A stretch of DNA of 6,901 nt from Actinomycetes bacterium (GCA_021826655.1 JAKAZC010000150.1:1-6901), one strand, 5' to 3'; numbered from the stretch's first letter, positions 1 to 6,335 are shown. Program-made: numbers and translations. Notes: generated by a model not told the origin, from the sequence alone.

Positions 1-427
1 GGGGATCATCCGCCACGGGGCGAAGCTCCTGTACGCCTTCTGCGAGTCGACCGTGCCCAGGGTCCAGATCATCACCCGCAAGGCCTACGGGGGGGCCTAC
101 GTCGTCATGAACTCCAAGTCCATCGGCGCCGACCTGGCCTTCGCCTGGCCGTCGGCCGAGCTGGCGGTGATGGGGCCCAACGGCGCGGTGGAGATCGTGT
201 ACCGGCGCGAGCTGGCCGACGCGGCCGACCCGGTGGGCCGCCGCGCCGAGCTGATCGACGAGTACACCGAGCGGTACGCCAACCCGTACATCGCGGCGGA
301 GCGGGGCTTCATCGACGACGTCATCTCCCCCGCCGACACCCGCAGGGTCCTCTGCCGGAGCCTCGCCATCCTGTCGTCCAAGCGCGAGGACCTGCCGAAG
401 CGCAAGCACGGGAACGTACCGCTGTGA
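1..427 (+). CDS. pccB: Acyl-CoA (propionyl-CoA type) carboxylase beta subunit, carboxyltransferase, 3' part only
   Basis: The reading frame is open from base 2, and the 141 visible codons are the C-terminal end of a biotin-dependent carboxyltransferase whose 5' part lies outside the window. This subunit transfers the carboxyl group from carboxybiotin to an acyl-CoA such as propionyl- or acetyl-CoA in the cytoplasm. Visible family hallmarks are RKAYGGAYVVM, whose Gly-Ala pair lies in the expected oxyanion/acyl-CoA pocket, then the FAWPSAELAVMGPNGAVEI block, then YANPYIAAERGFIDDVI. The ending RKHGNVPL is typical of the PccB/AccD5 group. The family is usually about 510-540 aa, so roughly a quarter is visible. 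The stop TGA overlaps the GTG of the next small gene, which implies translational coupling. Substrate preference depends on residues upstream and cannot be read here, so the symbol is a family-level name. Confidence 0.95.
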   Translation, partial: GIIRHGAKLLYAFCESTVPRVQIITRKAYGGAYVVMNSKSIGADLAFAWPSAELAVMGPNGAVEIVYRRELADAADPVGRRAELIDEYTERYANPYIAAERGFIDDVISPADTRRVLCRSLAILSSKREDLPKRKHGNVPL

Positions 428-678
428 GGGGGGACGCGGCCGCCCGCCCGCCCGCGGCCGGCTCACCCGGGGGCACGGCCGGTGGCCTGGCTGGCCCTTC
501 CGATCCGGACCCCGAGGTCCTGGCGGTAATCGCCGCGGCGGTCGACGCGGTGTGGCCCCGTCCGGTGGTGGCCGCCGCCGCCGAGCCCGAGCCCGCCCAC
601 CGGTCCTGGCGGTTCAGCGGCCGGTGGTGGAACAAGCCGATCCCTGTCGGCCGCGAGCGGCCGAGCTCACGGTCCTAG
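424..678 (+). CDS. Small acyl-CoA carboxylase epsilon-like subunit (84 aa)
   Basis: A GTG start at 424 shares four bases (GTGA) with the stop of the carboxylase beta gene. The product starts with a low-complexity Ala/Pro/Gly stretch (about residues 5-25). It continues with DPDPEVLAVIAAAVDAVW (about 27-44), which resembles the single helix of actinobacterial epsilon subunits (family rule: an E-[LV]-A-A-[LV] type helix), and then has an Ala/Pro linker. It ends with WRFSGRWWNKP (about 62-72), the Trp-rich tail common in this family. In Streptomyces and Mycobacterium such small proteins bind the carboxylase alpha-beta complex and raise its activity. The length fits the short Streptomyces type (about 65-90 aa) rather than the long mycobacterial AccE5. 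The assignment rests on position, size and the C-terminal motif, since sequence conservation in this family is weak. Confidence 0.75.
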   Translation: MRGDAAARPPAAGSPGGTAGGLAGPSDPDPEVLAVIAAAVDAVWPRPVVAAAAEPEPAHRSWRFSGRWWNKPIPVGRERPSSRS

Positions 679-706
679 CTCCGGGTCACGCCGCCGCCCG
701 CCCGCA

Positions 707-715
707 TGCCAAAGT
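707..715 (+). promoter_or_regulatory. Weak candidate extended -10 box upstream of the S51 gene
   Basis: TGC followed by CAAAGT (710-715) lies 7 bases before the ATG at 723, the same geometry seen before lysC and asd. The first base of the hexamer departs from TANNNT, I see no -35, and no Shine-Dalgarno sequence is obvious before this ATG. The gene could instead be read from the upstream carboxylase transcript, 44 bp away. Confidence 0.3.
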
Positions 716-722
716 GGCGGTC

Positions 723-1415
723 ATGGACGGACCGGTAGGATTACTCGCCCTGGTCGGCGGCTCGGAATGGACCCCCGGCTGCACCTTCGACGCCGAATTG
801 CTGGCCGCGTCGGGTGGGGACGAGGTGGTGGTCCTCCCCACGGCCGCCGCCTACGAGCATCCCGAGCGCAGGGTGATGGCGGCGGCGGAATGGTTCGCGG
901 GGCTCGGGGCCCGGGTGGAGGGGTTGATGGTCCTGGGCCGGGCCGACGCGCAGGACGACGGCGCGGCCGAGGTCGTGCGCCGTGCCCGTTTCGTCTACCT
1001 GAGCGGGGGGTCGCCGCTCCACCTCCGGTCCGTGCTGAAGGGGTCGAAGGTCTTCGAGGCGCTGCGGGCGGCCTGGGTGGCCGGCGCGGTGGTGGCCGGC
1101 GCGTCGGCCGGCGCGATGGTCCTGACCGATCCGATGGTCGACCCCAGGGGTGGCGCGCTGACCGTGGGTCTCGGAATGGTGGACCGCTTCACCGTCGTCA
1201 CCCACTTCGGGGACGTGGGGGAGGACGCCCACGGGGAAAAGCTCCACCGCTCGGTGGTCCTGGCCCCCGAGGGGCTCCCCGTGGTGGGGATCCCCGAGCG
1301 GACCGCCCTCGTCCGGGGGACCGATGGCCAGTGGCGCAGCATCGGCGAGCGGCCGGTCACCGTCTTCGTGAACGGGTCGCGCGCCGAGGAGGGACTCGCC
1401 GTCCTGAACGCCTGA
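723..1415 (+). CDS. Peptidase S51 / class I glutamine amidotransferase-like protein (230 aa)
   Basis: The protein has the class I glutamine-amidotransferase-like fold with a serine nucleophile, as in peptidase E and cyanophycinase. Key segments in order are an N-terminal strand ending LALVGG (residues 7-12), VVVLPTAAA (35-43), VYLSGGSP (91-98), the nucleophile elbow GASAGAMVL (126-134) with Ser128 as predicted nucleophile, and VVTHFGD (158-164) with His161 as likely catalytic histidine. The length matches peptidase E-type members (about 220-230 aa). I chose ATG 723 because homology starts there; the frame is open upstream to 552 but that part is Arg/Pro-rich and overlaps the epsilon gene. No signal peptide is visible, so it is probably cytoplasmic. 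Peptidase E cleaves Asp-X dipeptides and cyanophycinase cleaves beta-Asp-Arg bonds. Here the pocket reads GGSP rather than the GGDQ/GGNQ type of cyanophycinases, so the substrate is unknown. Confidence 0.85.
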   Translation: MDGPVGLLALVGGSEWTPGCTFDAELLAASGGDEVVVLPTAAAYEHPERRVMAAAEWFAGLGARVEGLMVLGRADAQDDGAAEVVRRARFVYLSGGSPLHLRSVLKGSKVFEALRAAWVAGAVVAGASAGAMVLTDPMVDPRGGALTVGLGMVDRFTVVTHFGDVGEDAHGEKLHRSVVLAPEGLPVVGIPERTALVRGTDGQWRSIGERPVTVFVNGSRAEEGLAVLNA

Positions 1416-1428
1416 CGCCGATCCGGTC

Positions 1429-1501
1429 GCAGCCCCCACCGGGGGGTCTGGTCGTGCAGCCCCCACCGGGGGGTCTGGTCGTGCAGCCCCCACCGGGGGG
1501 T
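1429..1501. repeat. Tandem direct repeat, 27-nt unit, about 2.7 copies
   Basis: Units lie at 1429-1455, 1456-1482 and 1483-1501 (the last truncated), and the copies are identical as far as they align. Each unit has a C5-ACC-G6 core followed by a TCTGGTCGT spacer. The array fills most of the 88-bp gap between the convergent S51 and cyclophilin genes and ends 2 bp from the cyclophilin stop codon. A 27-nt period keeps reading frame, but no gene is read through it convincingly. Confidence 0.95.
1431..1501. terminator. Triple hairpin, probable bidirectional terminator
   Basis: Each repeat unit can fold into a stem of five G-C pairs with a 3-4 base loop (for example C 1433-1437 with G 1442-1446). 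The near-palindromic core works on both strands, and both flanking genes end here. No T-run follows on either strand, which is common for terminators of high-GC actinomycetes but makes the call less certain. The three stems could also pair with each other. Confidence 0.6.
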
Positions 1502-1503
1502 TC

Positions 1504-2064
1504 TCAGTCCTCGGACTCGGCGATGGTGACCGACTCGATGGTGACCTGCTCCTTCGGCGTGCCCGACCGGCTGCCCAGGGCGTCGATCGTGGTGACCACG
1601 TCGCCGCCGGAGACCACGGCGCCGAAGAGCGAGTACTGGGGCGGGAGCGCCGCCCCGTCGGGACCGCTGATGATGAAGAACTGGCTCCCGTTGGTGTTCG
1701 GGCCGGCGTTGGCCATCGCCAGCGAGCCGATCTGGTAGCGACCGGGCTTCGGGAGCTCGTCCGCGAACCGGTAGCCCGGACCGCCCCTTCCGGTCCCCTC
1801 CGGGTCGCCCCCCTGAATCACGAACCCCGGGATGATGCGGTGGAAGACGATGCCGTCGAAGTAGTGGTACCGGGCGAGGAAGACGAAGTTGTTGACCGTG
1901 CGGGGGGCGCTCGCCGCATCGAGGGCGACGACCAGGGTTCCCTTGGACGTCGCCATCGTGGCGGTGTAACGCTTCGCGGGGTCGATGCACATGGGGGGCT
2001 CGGCGTCGAACTTCTGGCGCTGGGGAGCCGAACCGTCGGCCGGCGGGCATTCGGGGGTGGGCAT
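1504..2064 (-). CDS. Cyclophilin-type peptidyl-prolyl cis-trans isomerase, soluble (186 aa)
   Basis: This enzyme speeds cis-trans isomerisation of Xaa-Pro bonds during protein folding. The cyclophilin domain runs from about residue 32 to 182. It holds TVNNFVFLA (56-64), FHRIIPGFVIQGGD (74-87) with the catalytic arginine at Arg76, a GTGRGGPGY loop, GSLAMANAGPNTNGSQFF (113-130) and the late YSLFG segment (144-148). The Trp that binds cyclosporin in human CypA is absent, as in many bacterial members. The N-terminus is polar with no signal peptide or membrane helix, so the protein should be cytoplasmic. It begins with a CPPADGSA-type stretch and PPMCIDP; the same junction (PPMTIDP) lies after the linker in the neighbouring anchored paralogue. 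It sits 76 bp downstream of that paralogue on the same strand, probably co-transcribed. The ATG is supported by a GAGGA ribosome-binding site. It could be called ppiB-like, but the exact orthologue is unclear. Confidence 0.93.
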   Translation of the reverse strand: MPTPECPPADGSAPQRQKFDAEPPMCIDPAKRYTATMATSKGTLVVALDAASAPRTVNNFVFLARYHYFDGIVFHRIIPGFVIQGGDPEGTGRGGPGYRFADELPKPGRYQIGSLAMANAGPNTNGSQFFIISGPDGAALPPQYSLFGAVVSGGDVVTTIDALGSRSGTPKEQVTIESVTIAESED

Positions 2065-2071
2065 CTGCTGG

Positions 2072-2076
2072 TCCTC
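2072..2076 (-). promoter_or_regulatory. Ribosome-binding site of the soluble cyclophilin
   Basis: GAGGA on the minus strand lies 7 bases before the ATG at 2064. This fixes the start and contrasts with most other genes in the window, which have no clear Shine-Dalgarno sequence. It fits a downstream gene in an operon. Confidence 0.65.
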
Positions 2077-2097
2077 GTTTCGTTCGGTCGTGCCGGT

Positions 2098-2111
2098 CGG
2101 CCCTGGGGCCG
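2098..2111. other. Short perfect inverted repeat between the two cyclophilin genes
   Basis: CGGCCC and GGGCCG form a 6-bp inverted repeat separated by only two bases, so an RNA hairpin would have to open the inner pairs. No T-run follows. It might slow transcription or RNA decay between the two genes, but it may equally be chance in GC-rich DNA. Confidence 0.3.
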
Positions 2112-2140
2112 CAGGCGTGGGCAGATCGCGGATCGCCGGG

Positions 2141-2977
2141 CTACGCCCCGGAGACGGTGACCTTCAGGATGCGTTGTGTCACCACGGGGGGCACCCCGTT
2201 CGCCGTGGCGCTCGAGTTCCCCTGCGCGTTGATCTTCTGCACGACGCCGAGGCCCGACGTGACGTGCCCGAACAGGGTGTAGTCGGGCGGCAGGGACTCG
2301 CCCGTCGCCCCGGCCACGATGAAGAACTGGCTGCCGTTGGTCGTGGGATCGGTGGTCGGGGGATTGTTGGAGTTGGCCATGGCGACCGACCCGATCGGGT
2401 ACTGGGGCGTGGCCACCGCCGGGCCCGGCTCGGAGAACGAGTAGCCGGGGCCACCAGTTCCGGTGCCGGTGGGGTCGCCGGTCTGGTCCATGAAGCCGGG
2501 GATGACCCGGTGGAAGATGACGCAGTGGTAGAAGCCCTTGCCGGCCAGGAAGACGAAGTTGTTCACGCTCTTGGGGGCCGTGGTGGCGTCGAGGGCGATC
2601 ACGAAGGTCCCCGCGGTGGTCTGCACGGTGGCGGAGTACGTCTTCGTCGGGTCGATGGTCATCGGTGGCGGCGAGCTGTAGTGCTGGGTGTTGACCCGGG
2701 TGGAGGGGGACGTCGGGCACCCGGCGGCCACGGCCAGCCGGTTCGCCGCCGCCTGGGCCGCCGCGTCGGTGCCCTTGGCCCCGGTGGTCGTCGTGGTGCC
2801 CGGGGTCTTCGACGAGTTGTGGTGACCGATCAGGTAGATCGACCCGCCGACGACCGCGACGGCGATCACCACGCCGATGCCGTTGCGCAGGAGGCGCCGG
2901 CGCTTCGCCGTCTTCGCCTGGGCAGCGAGCTTCGCCTCGCGTCCGGCTCGCTGACGGGCTCGCTTGTCGCTGGGCAC
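2141..2977 (-). CDS. Membrane-anchored cyclophilin-type peptidyl-prolyl isomerase (278 aa)
   Basis: The N-terminus is very basic (residues 1-31, including KRRRLLR at 25-31). One hydrophobic helix follows at about 32-51, then a Thr/Ala/Gly-rich linker (about 55-85) and a cyclophilin domain (about 112-275). The charge pattern predicts N-in topology with the catalytic domain outside the membrane, where it would assist folding of exported proteins. The domain shows KSVNNFVFLA (136-145), FHRVIPGFMDQTGD (155-168) with catalytic Arg157, and a GTGTGGPGY loop. It also has GSVAMANSNN followed by NGSQFF (214-219), and YTLFG (233-237). The usual QGGD is QTGD here. Anchored cyclophilins of this layout are common in actinomycetes. 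The start is a GTG at 2977, chosen because the basic stretch before the helix begins there and a TAGGGT box lies 8 bases upstream. It is the first gene of a two-cyclophilin unit and is divergent from lysC. Confidence 0.92.
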   Translation of the reverse strand: MPSDKRARQRAGREAKLAAQAKTAKRRRLLRNGIGVVIAVAVVGGSIYLIGHHNSSKTPGTTTTTGAKGTDAAAQAAANRLAVAAGCPTSPSTRVNTQHYSSPPPMTIDPTKTYSATVQTTAGTFVIALDATTAPKSVNNFVFLAGKGFYHCVIFHRVIPGFMDQTGDPTGTGTGGPGYSFSEPGPAVATPQYPIGSVAMANSNNPPTTDPTTNGSQFFIVAGATGESLPPDYTLFGHVTSGLGVVQKINAQGNSSATANGVPPVVTQRILKVTVSGA

Positions 2978-2985
2978 GGGCCGTC

Positions 2986-2991
2986 ACCCTA
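2986..2991 (-). promoter_or_regulatory. Candidate -10 box (TAGGGT) of the anchored cyclophilin gene
   Basis: On the minus strand TAGGGT lies 8 bases before the GTG at 2977. A transcript started from it would begin at or within a base or two of the start codon, giving a leaderless mRNA. I see no good -35 hexamer 16-19 bases upstream. The overlapping AGGGTG could act as a weak ribosome-binding site instead. Confidence 0.45.
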
Positions 2992-3069
2992 TCCGCGCTC
3001 CCCGGGTGTGCGGTCCCGCCCGGGCTCGCCTTCCCCTGCGTCGTGCGGCCCGGACTCGGCAACCTCTGG

Positions 3070-3098
3070 TTGACCCTCCGACGGCGCACCGGTACCGT
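3070..3098 (+). promoter_or_regulatory. Promoter of lysC: TTGACC - 17 bp - TACCGT, leaderless
   Basis: A -35 box TTGACC (3070-3075) is separated by exactly 17 bp from a -10 box TACCGT (3093-3098). Six bases then lead to the GTG at 3105, so the expected transcription start is the first base of the start codon. No Shine-Dalgarno sequence precedes this GTG. The match fits the main vegetative sigma factor of actinomycetes (-10 consensus TANNNT), and leaderless mRNAs are well established in that phylum. Confidence 0.72.
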
Positions 3099-3104
3099 CC
3101 CTGC

Positions 3105-4316
3105 GTGCCACTCCTCGTGCAGAAGTACGGTGGGACCTCGGTCGGCGACGCCGATCGGATCCGTGCCGTCGCCGACCACGTGGCGCGGAGCCGGCGGGGC
3201 GGTTCGGACGTCGTGGTCGTGGTCAGCGCGATGGGCAGGACCACGGACGACCTGATCCGCCTGGCCGACGACGTCAGCTCGTCACAGCCACCGCGCGAGT
3301 ACGACATGCTGGTCAGCTCCGGCGAGCGGATCTCGATGGCCCTGCTGTGCATGGCCCTCGCCGATCTCGGGGTCGACGCGGCGTCCTTCACGGGCAGCCA
3401 GGCCGGGATCATCACCGACTCCGACCACACACGGGCGAAGATCCTGGAGGTGCGCGGCGACCGCCTGCGCGACGCGCTGGCCGCGGGGAAGGTCCCGGTG
3501 GTGGCGGGGTTCCAGGGTGTCTCGACCGAGCGCGACGTCACGACGCTCGGGCGGGGAGGCTCCGACACCACGGCGGTGGCGCTGGCAGCGGTGCTCGGCG
3601 CCGATGCCTGCGAGATCTACACGGACGTCACCGGGGTCTTCAGCGCCGACCCCCGGGTGGTGGACGGGGCCCACCGGTTGGCCCGCATCAGCTTCGAGGA
3701 GATGCTCGAGATGTCGGCGACGGGGGGACGGGTGCTGCAGCTCCGCTCGGTCGAGTTCGCCCGGAACCACCAGGTCCCCCTGCACGTTCGCAGCAGCTTC
3801 ACCTGGGAGCCGGGGACCTGGGTCGTAGAGGAGGAGTCGTCAATGGAACAGGCCGTCGTCACCGCCGTCACCCACGATGTCTCGGAGGCGAAGGTCACCG
3901 TCTCGGGCGTGCCCGACCGGCCGGGGATCGCCGCCCGGCTGTTCCGGGCGCTGGCCGACCACTCGGTCAACGTCGACATGATCGTGCAGAACACGTCGCT
4001 CCACGGCACCACCGACATCTCGTTCACGGTGCCCAAGGTGGACCTCACGGTTTCCGAGGCGACCTGTCACGACCTCAGCGAGGAGCTCGGGGCGACGGGG
4101 ATCTCCTCCGACGACGGGGTGGCCAGGGTCTCCCTGGTCGGGGCGGGCATGAAGTCCCACCCCGGCGTGACCGCCACGATGTTCGAGACGCTCGCCGCGG
4201 AGGGGATCAACATCGACATGATCTCGACCTCGACGATCAGGATCTCGTGCATGGTGCGGGCCGATCAGGTGGAGCGGGCGGTCCAGCGGCTGCACGGCGC
4301 CTTCGGCCTCGGCTGA
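3105..4316 (+). CDS. lysC: Aspartokinase, alpha subunit (403 aa)
   Basis: Aspartokinase phosphorylates L-aspartate with ATP, the entry step to lysine/diaminopimelate, threonine and methionine. The kinase domain shows QKYGGTSVGD (6-15), VVVVSAMGRTTDDLI (about 37-51), VSSGERISMALL, FTGSQAGIITD, VVAGFQGV, GRGGSDTTAVALAA and IYTDVTGVFSADPRVV. Two ACT domains follow, one from about residue 262 (VTVSGVPDRPG) and one from about 343 (VSLVGAGMKSHPGV). The length is close to the 421 aa of the Corynebacterium enzyme, with a shorter C-terminal tail. I chose GTG 3105: the frame is open back to 2964, but that extension is Arg/Pro-rich and overlaps the divergent cyclophilin, and a promoter points to 3105. 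The ACT residues GTTDIS (301-306) suggest concerted lysine/threonine feedback, known for this family. asd follows after 38 bp. Confidence 0.97.
   Translation: MPLLVQKYGGTSVGDADRIRAVADHVARSRRGGSDVVVVVSAMGRTTDDLIRLADDVSSSQPPREYDMLVSSGERISMALLCMALADLGVDAASFTGSQAGIITDSDHTRAKILEVRGDRLRDALAAGKVPVVAGFQGVSTERDVTTLGRGGSDTTAVALAAVLGADACEIYTDVTGVFSADPRVVDGAHRLARISFEEMLEMSATGGRVLQLRSVEFARNHQVPLHVRSSFTWEPGTWVVEEESSMEQAVVTAVTHDVSEAKVTVSGVPDRPGIAARLFRALADHSVNVDMIVQNTSLHGTTDISFTVPKVDLTVSEATCHDLSEELGATGISSDDGVARVSLVGAGMKSHPGVTATMFETLAAEGINIDMISTSTIRISCMVRADQVERAVQRLHGAFGLG
3829..3834 (+). promoter_or_regulatory. Internal ribosome-binding site for the aspartokinase beta subunit
   Basis: AGGAGG lies inside the lysC coding sequence, 8 bases before the in-frame ATG at 3843. 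It is the best Shine-Dalgarno sequence in the window and stands exactly where the beta subunit begins in the Corynebacterium and Bacillus genes. Confidence 0.85.
3843..4316 (+). CDS. lysC: Aspartokinase beta subunit from an internal start (157 aa)
   Basis: An in-frame ATG at codon 247 of aspartokinase, preceded by AGGAGG, would give a protein made of the two ACT domains alone. It starts MEQAVVTAV, closely matching the known Corynebacterium glutamicum beta subunit start (MEEAVLTGV, recalled from the literature). In that enzyme two alpha and two beta chains form the feedback-regulated complex, with lysine and threonine binding at the ACT interfaces. It shares the stop codon with the alpha chain. 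What is seen is the start, ribosome-binding site and domain boundary; that it is made in this organism is inference from the family. Confidence 0.8.
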   Translation: MEQAVVTAVTHDVSEAKVTVSGVPDRPGIAARLFRALADHSVNVDMIVQNTSLHGTTDISFTVPKVDLTVSEATCHDLSEELGATGISSDDGVARVSLVGAGMKSHPGVTATMFETLAAEGINIDMISTSTIRISCMVRADQVERAVQRLHGAFGLG

Positions 4317-4327
4317 CGGACGGGGAG

Positions 4328-4341
4328 GGGGCGCCGGCCCC
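4328..4341 (+). other. Small GC hairpin between lysC and asd
   Basis: GGGGC (4328-4332) and GCCCC (4337-4341) can form a five-pair stem with a GCCG loop in the 38-bp gap, directly before the TAGGAT box of asd. There is no T-run. It could weakly terminate or stabilise the lysC mRNA end; chance is possible at this GC content. Confidence 0.35.
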
Positions 4342-4342
4342 G

Positions 4343-5380
<1,038 letters not shown>

Positions 5381-5391
5381 CGGGCCCCGCC

Positions 5392-6255
5392 TCAGTCGGG
5401 CCCGGGGGTACCCGGCTCGGGCCCCGCGCCGACGAGCGCCATCATCCGGCGGGCGAGGTTCACCGCGTGGTCGCCGAACCGCTCGTAGAACCGGGCCACC
5501 ATCGCCAGCTCGATGGCCACCGGCAGCGGCATCGTGCCCGACACCACCTCGGCGGTCAGGGTCACGTGCAGGTCGTCGAGCTCGTCGTCGAGGTCGTCCA
5601 CGTGCTGGCCCCCCGCAACCGACCGCTCGGCGAAGGCGTCCGCGGTGCTGCTCCACATCATCGTGGCGACTTCGCCCATCCTCTCGACCAGGCCGCGGCT
5701 CCGGAGCGACATCTCCGCCCCCAGCCCCCGGGCCGCCCGCCGGGCGATGTGCTCGGCGAGGTCGCCGTTGCGCTCGAGGTCGGGCAGCATCCTGAGGACG
5801 GCCACCAGCTCTCGGCGCTCGTCCGGGTCCGTGTCGCCCGAGACCAGCCGCTGCTGGGCCAGGTGGGCGATCTGGTGGGTGAGCAGGTCGACCACCTCGT
5901 CCCGCTGCACCAGGTGCTTGGCCGCCTCGCGGTCGCCGGCCAGCAGCGCGTGGGTCGCCCCGGCGATCGCCTCGCCGACCAGGGCGAAGACCTGCACGAA
6001 GATCCGGTCGATCTCCGCGAGGGTCGGCGGCACCGGATCGCGCCAGGGCTCGGACCGTCCGACCTGGAGCACCGCCCCCCCCTGCTCCCACAGGGGCTGC
6101 TCCTGGGCCAGCGGGCGTGCCGGCAGGTCGTCGGGCCGCCCGGCAGGGCCCTGATCGGCACCCGGCTCGGGTCCGGCGACCACCTGCCCGGCCGTCCCGG
6201 CATCGTCGTCCCGCCTCGTGCTGTGCCGCACGCGGCCTCCGCTTCGAAAGGCCAT
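5392..6255 (-). CDS. phoU: PhoU-family phosphate regulator with a long N-terminal extension (287 aa)
   Basis: PhoU proteins are cytoplasmic helical-bundle proteins that link the Pst phosphate transporter to the PhoR sensor kinase and restrain phosphate uptake. From about residue 78 the protein has the two three-helix PhoU repeats. The first ends with the metal-binding type motif LERNGDLAEHIA (160-171) and the second with RFYERFGDHAVNLARR (255-270). The core (about 200 residues) has normal family length. The first 75 residues are Gly/Pro/Asp/Arg-rich, probably disordered, and not usual for PhoU. The ATG at 6255 is supported by a TACCGT box 5 bases upstream and by G/C-ending codons, but GTG starts at 6072 and 6033 would also give a full PhoU core. 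No pst or phoR genes are visible; the gene is convergent with asd and divergent from rmuC. Confidence 0.88.
   Translation of the reverse strand: MAFRSGGRVRHSTRRDDDAGTAGQVVAGPEPGADQGPAGRPDDLPARPLAQEQPLWEQGGAVLQVGRSEPWRDPVPPTLAEIDRIFVQVFALVGEAIAGATHALLAGDREAAKHLVQRDEVVDLLTHQIAHLAQQRLVSGDTDPDERRELVAVLRMLPDLERNGDLAEHIARRAARGLGAEMSLRSRGLVERMGEVATMMWSSTADAFAERSVAGGQHVDDLDDELDDLHVTLTAEVVSGTMPLPVAIELAMVARFYERFGDHAVNLARRMMALVGAGPEPGTPGPD
5397..5424. terminator. Candidate bidirectional terminator overlapping the 3' end of the phoU-like gene
   Basis: GGGCCC (5398-5403) and GGGCCC (5419-5424) can pair around an inner inverted repeat, CCGGG (5402-5406) with CCCGG (5411-5415); the two foldings share bases and compete. 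The structure starts 17 bases after the asd stop and lies inside the last codons of the minus-strand gene. It is the only strong fold in the tight convergent junction. There is no T-run. Confidence 0.4.
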
Positions 6256-6260
6256 GCCCA

Positions 6261-6266
6261 ACGGTA
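6261..6266 (-). promoter_or_regulatory. Candidate -10 box (TACCGT) of the phoU-like gene, leaderless
   Basis: On the minus strand TACCGT lies 5 bases before the ATG at 6255. The eight bases GGTACCGT are identical to the lysC -10 region. No convincing -35 is visible, and no Shine-Dalgarno precedes the ATG. The arrangement favours a leaderless start and supports the long form of the protein. Confidence 0.5.
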
Positions 6267-6335
6267 CCGGTTCCCGGCGTTCGTGGCCTTCGCGACCGCG
6301 ACGGCGGCCGCGCCACCGGGGGAGCGGGTCCGTTC

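Noticed and set aside
552..722. Longer N-terminus for the S51 protein starting at 552
   Set aside because: The extra 57 residues are Arg/Pro-rich, overlap the epsilon-like gene and lie before the normal start of the fold.
723..1415. Cyanophycinase
   Set aside because: The GGDQ/GGNQ pocket motif is replaced by GGSP and no cyanophycin synthetase is in the window, so only the broad S51 family is supported.
1429..1501. CRISPR array
   Set aside because: The repeats are directly adjacent with no unique spacers, and no cas genes are present.
2964..3104. Longer N-terminus for aspartokinase starting at 2964
   Set aside because: It would overlap the divergent cyclophilin start and contain the promoter. 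Family members start just before QKYGGTSV.
2978..3104. Lysine riboswitch or attenuator upstream of lysC
   Set aside because: The promoter puts the transcript start at the start codon, and the 127-bp gap is too short for a lysine riboswitch.
1818..3179. Long minus-strand open frame overlapping both cyclophilins
   Set aside because: It is a different frame of the same region, low-complexity, and crosses the lysC promoter and start. The cyclophilin frames have clear motifs.
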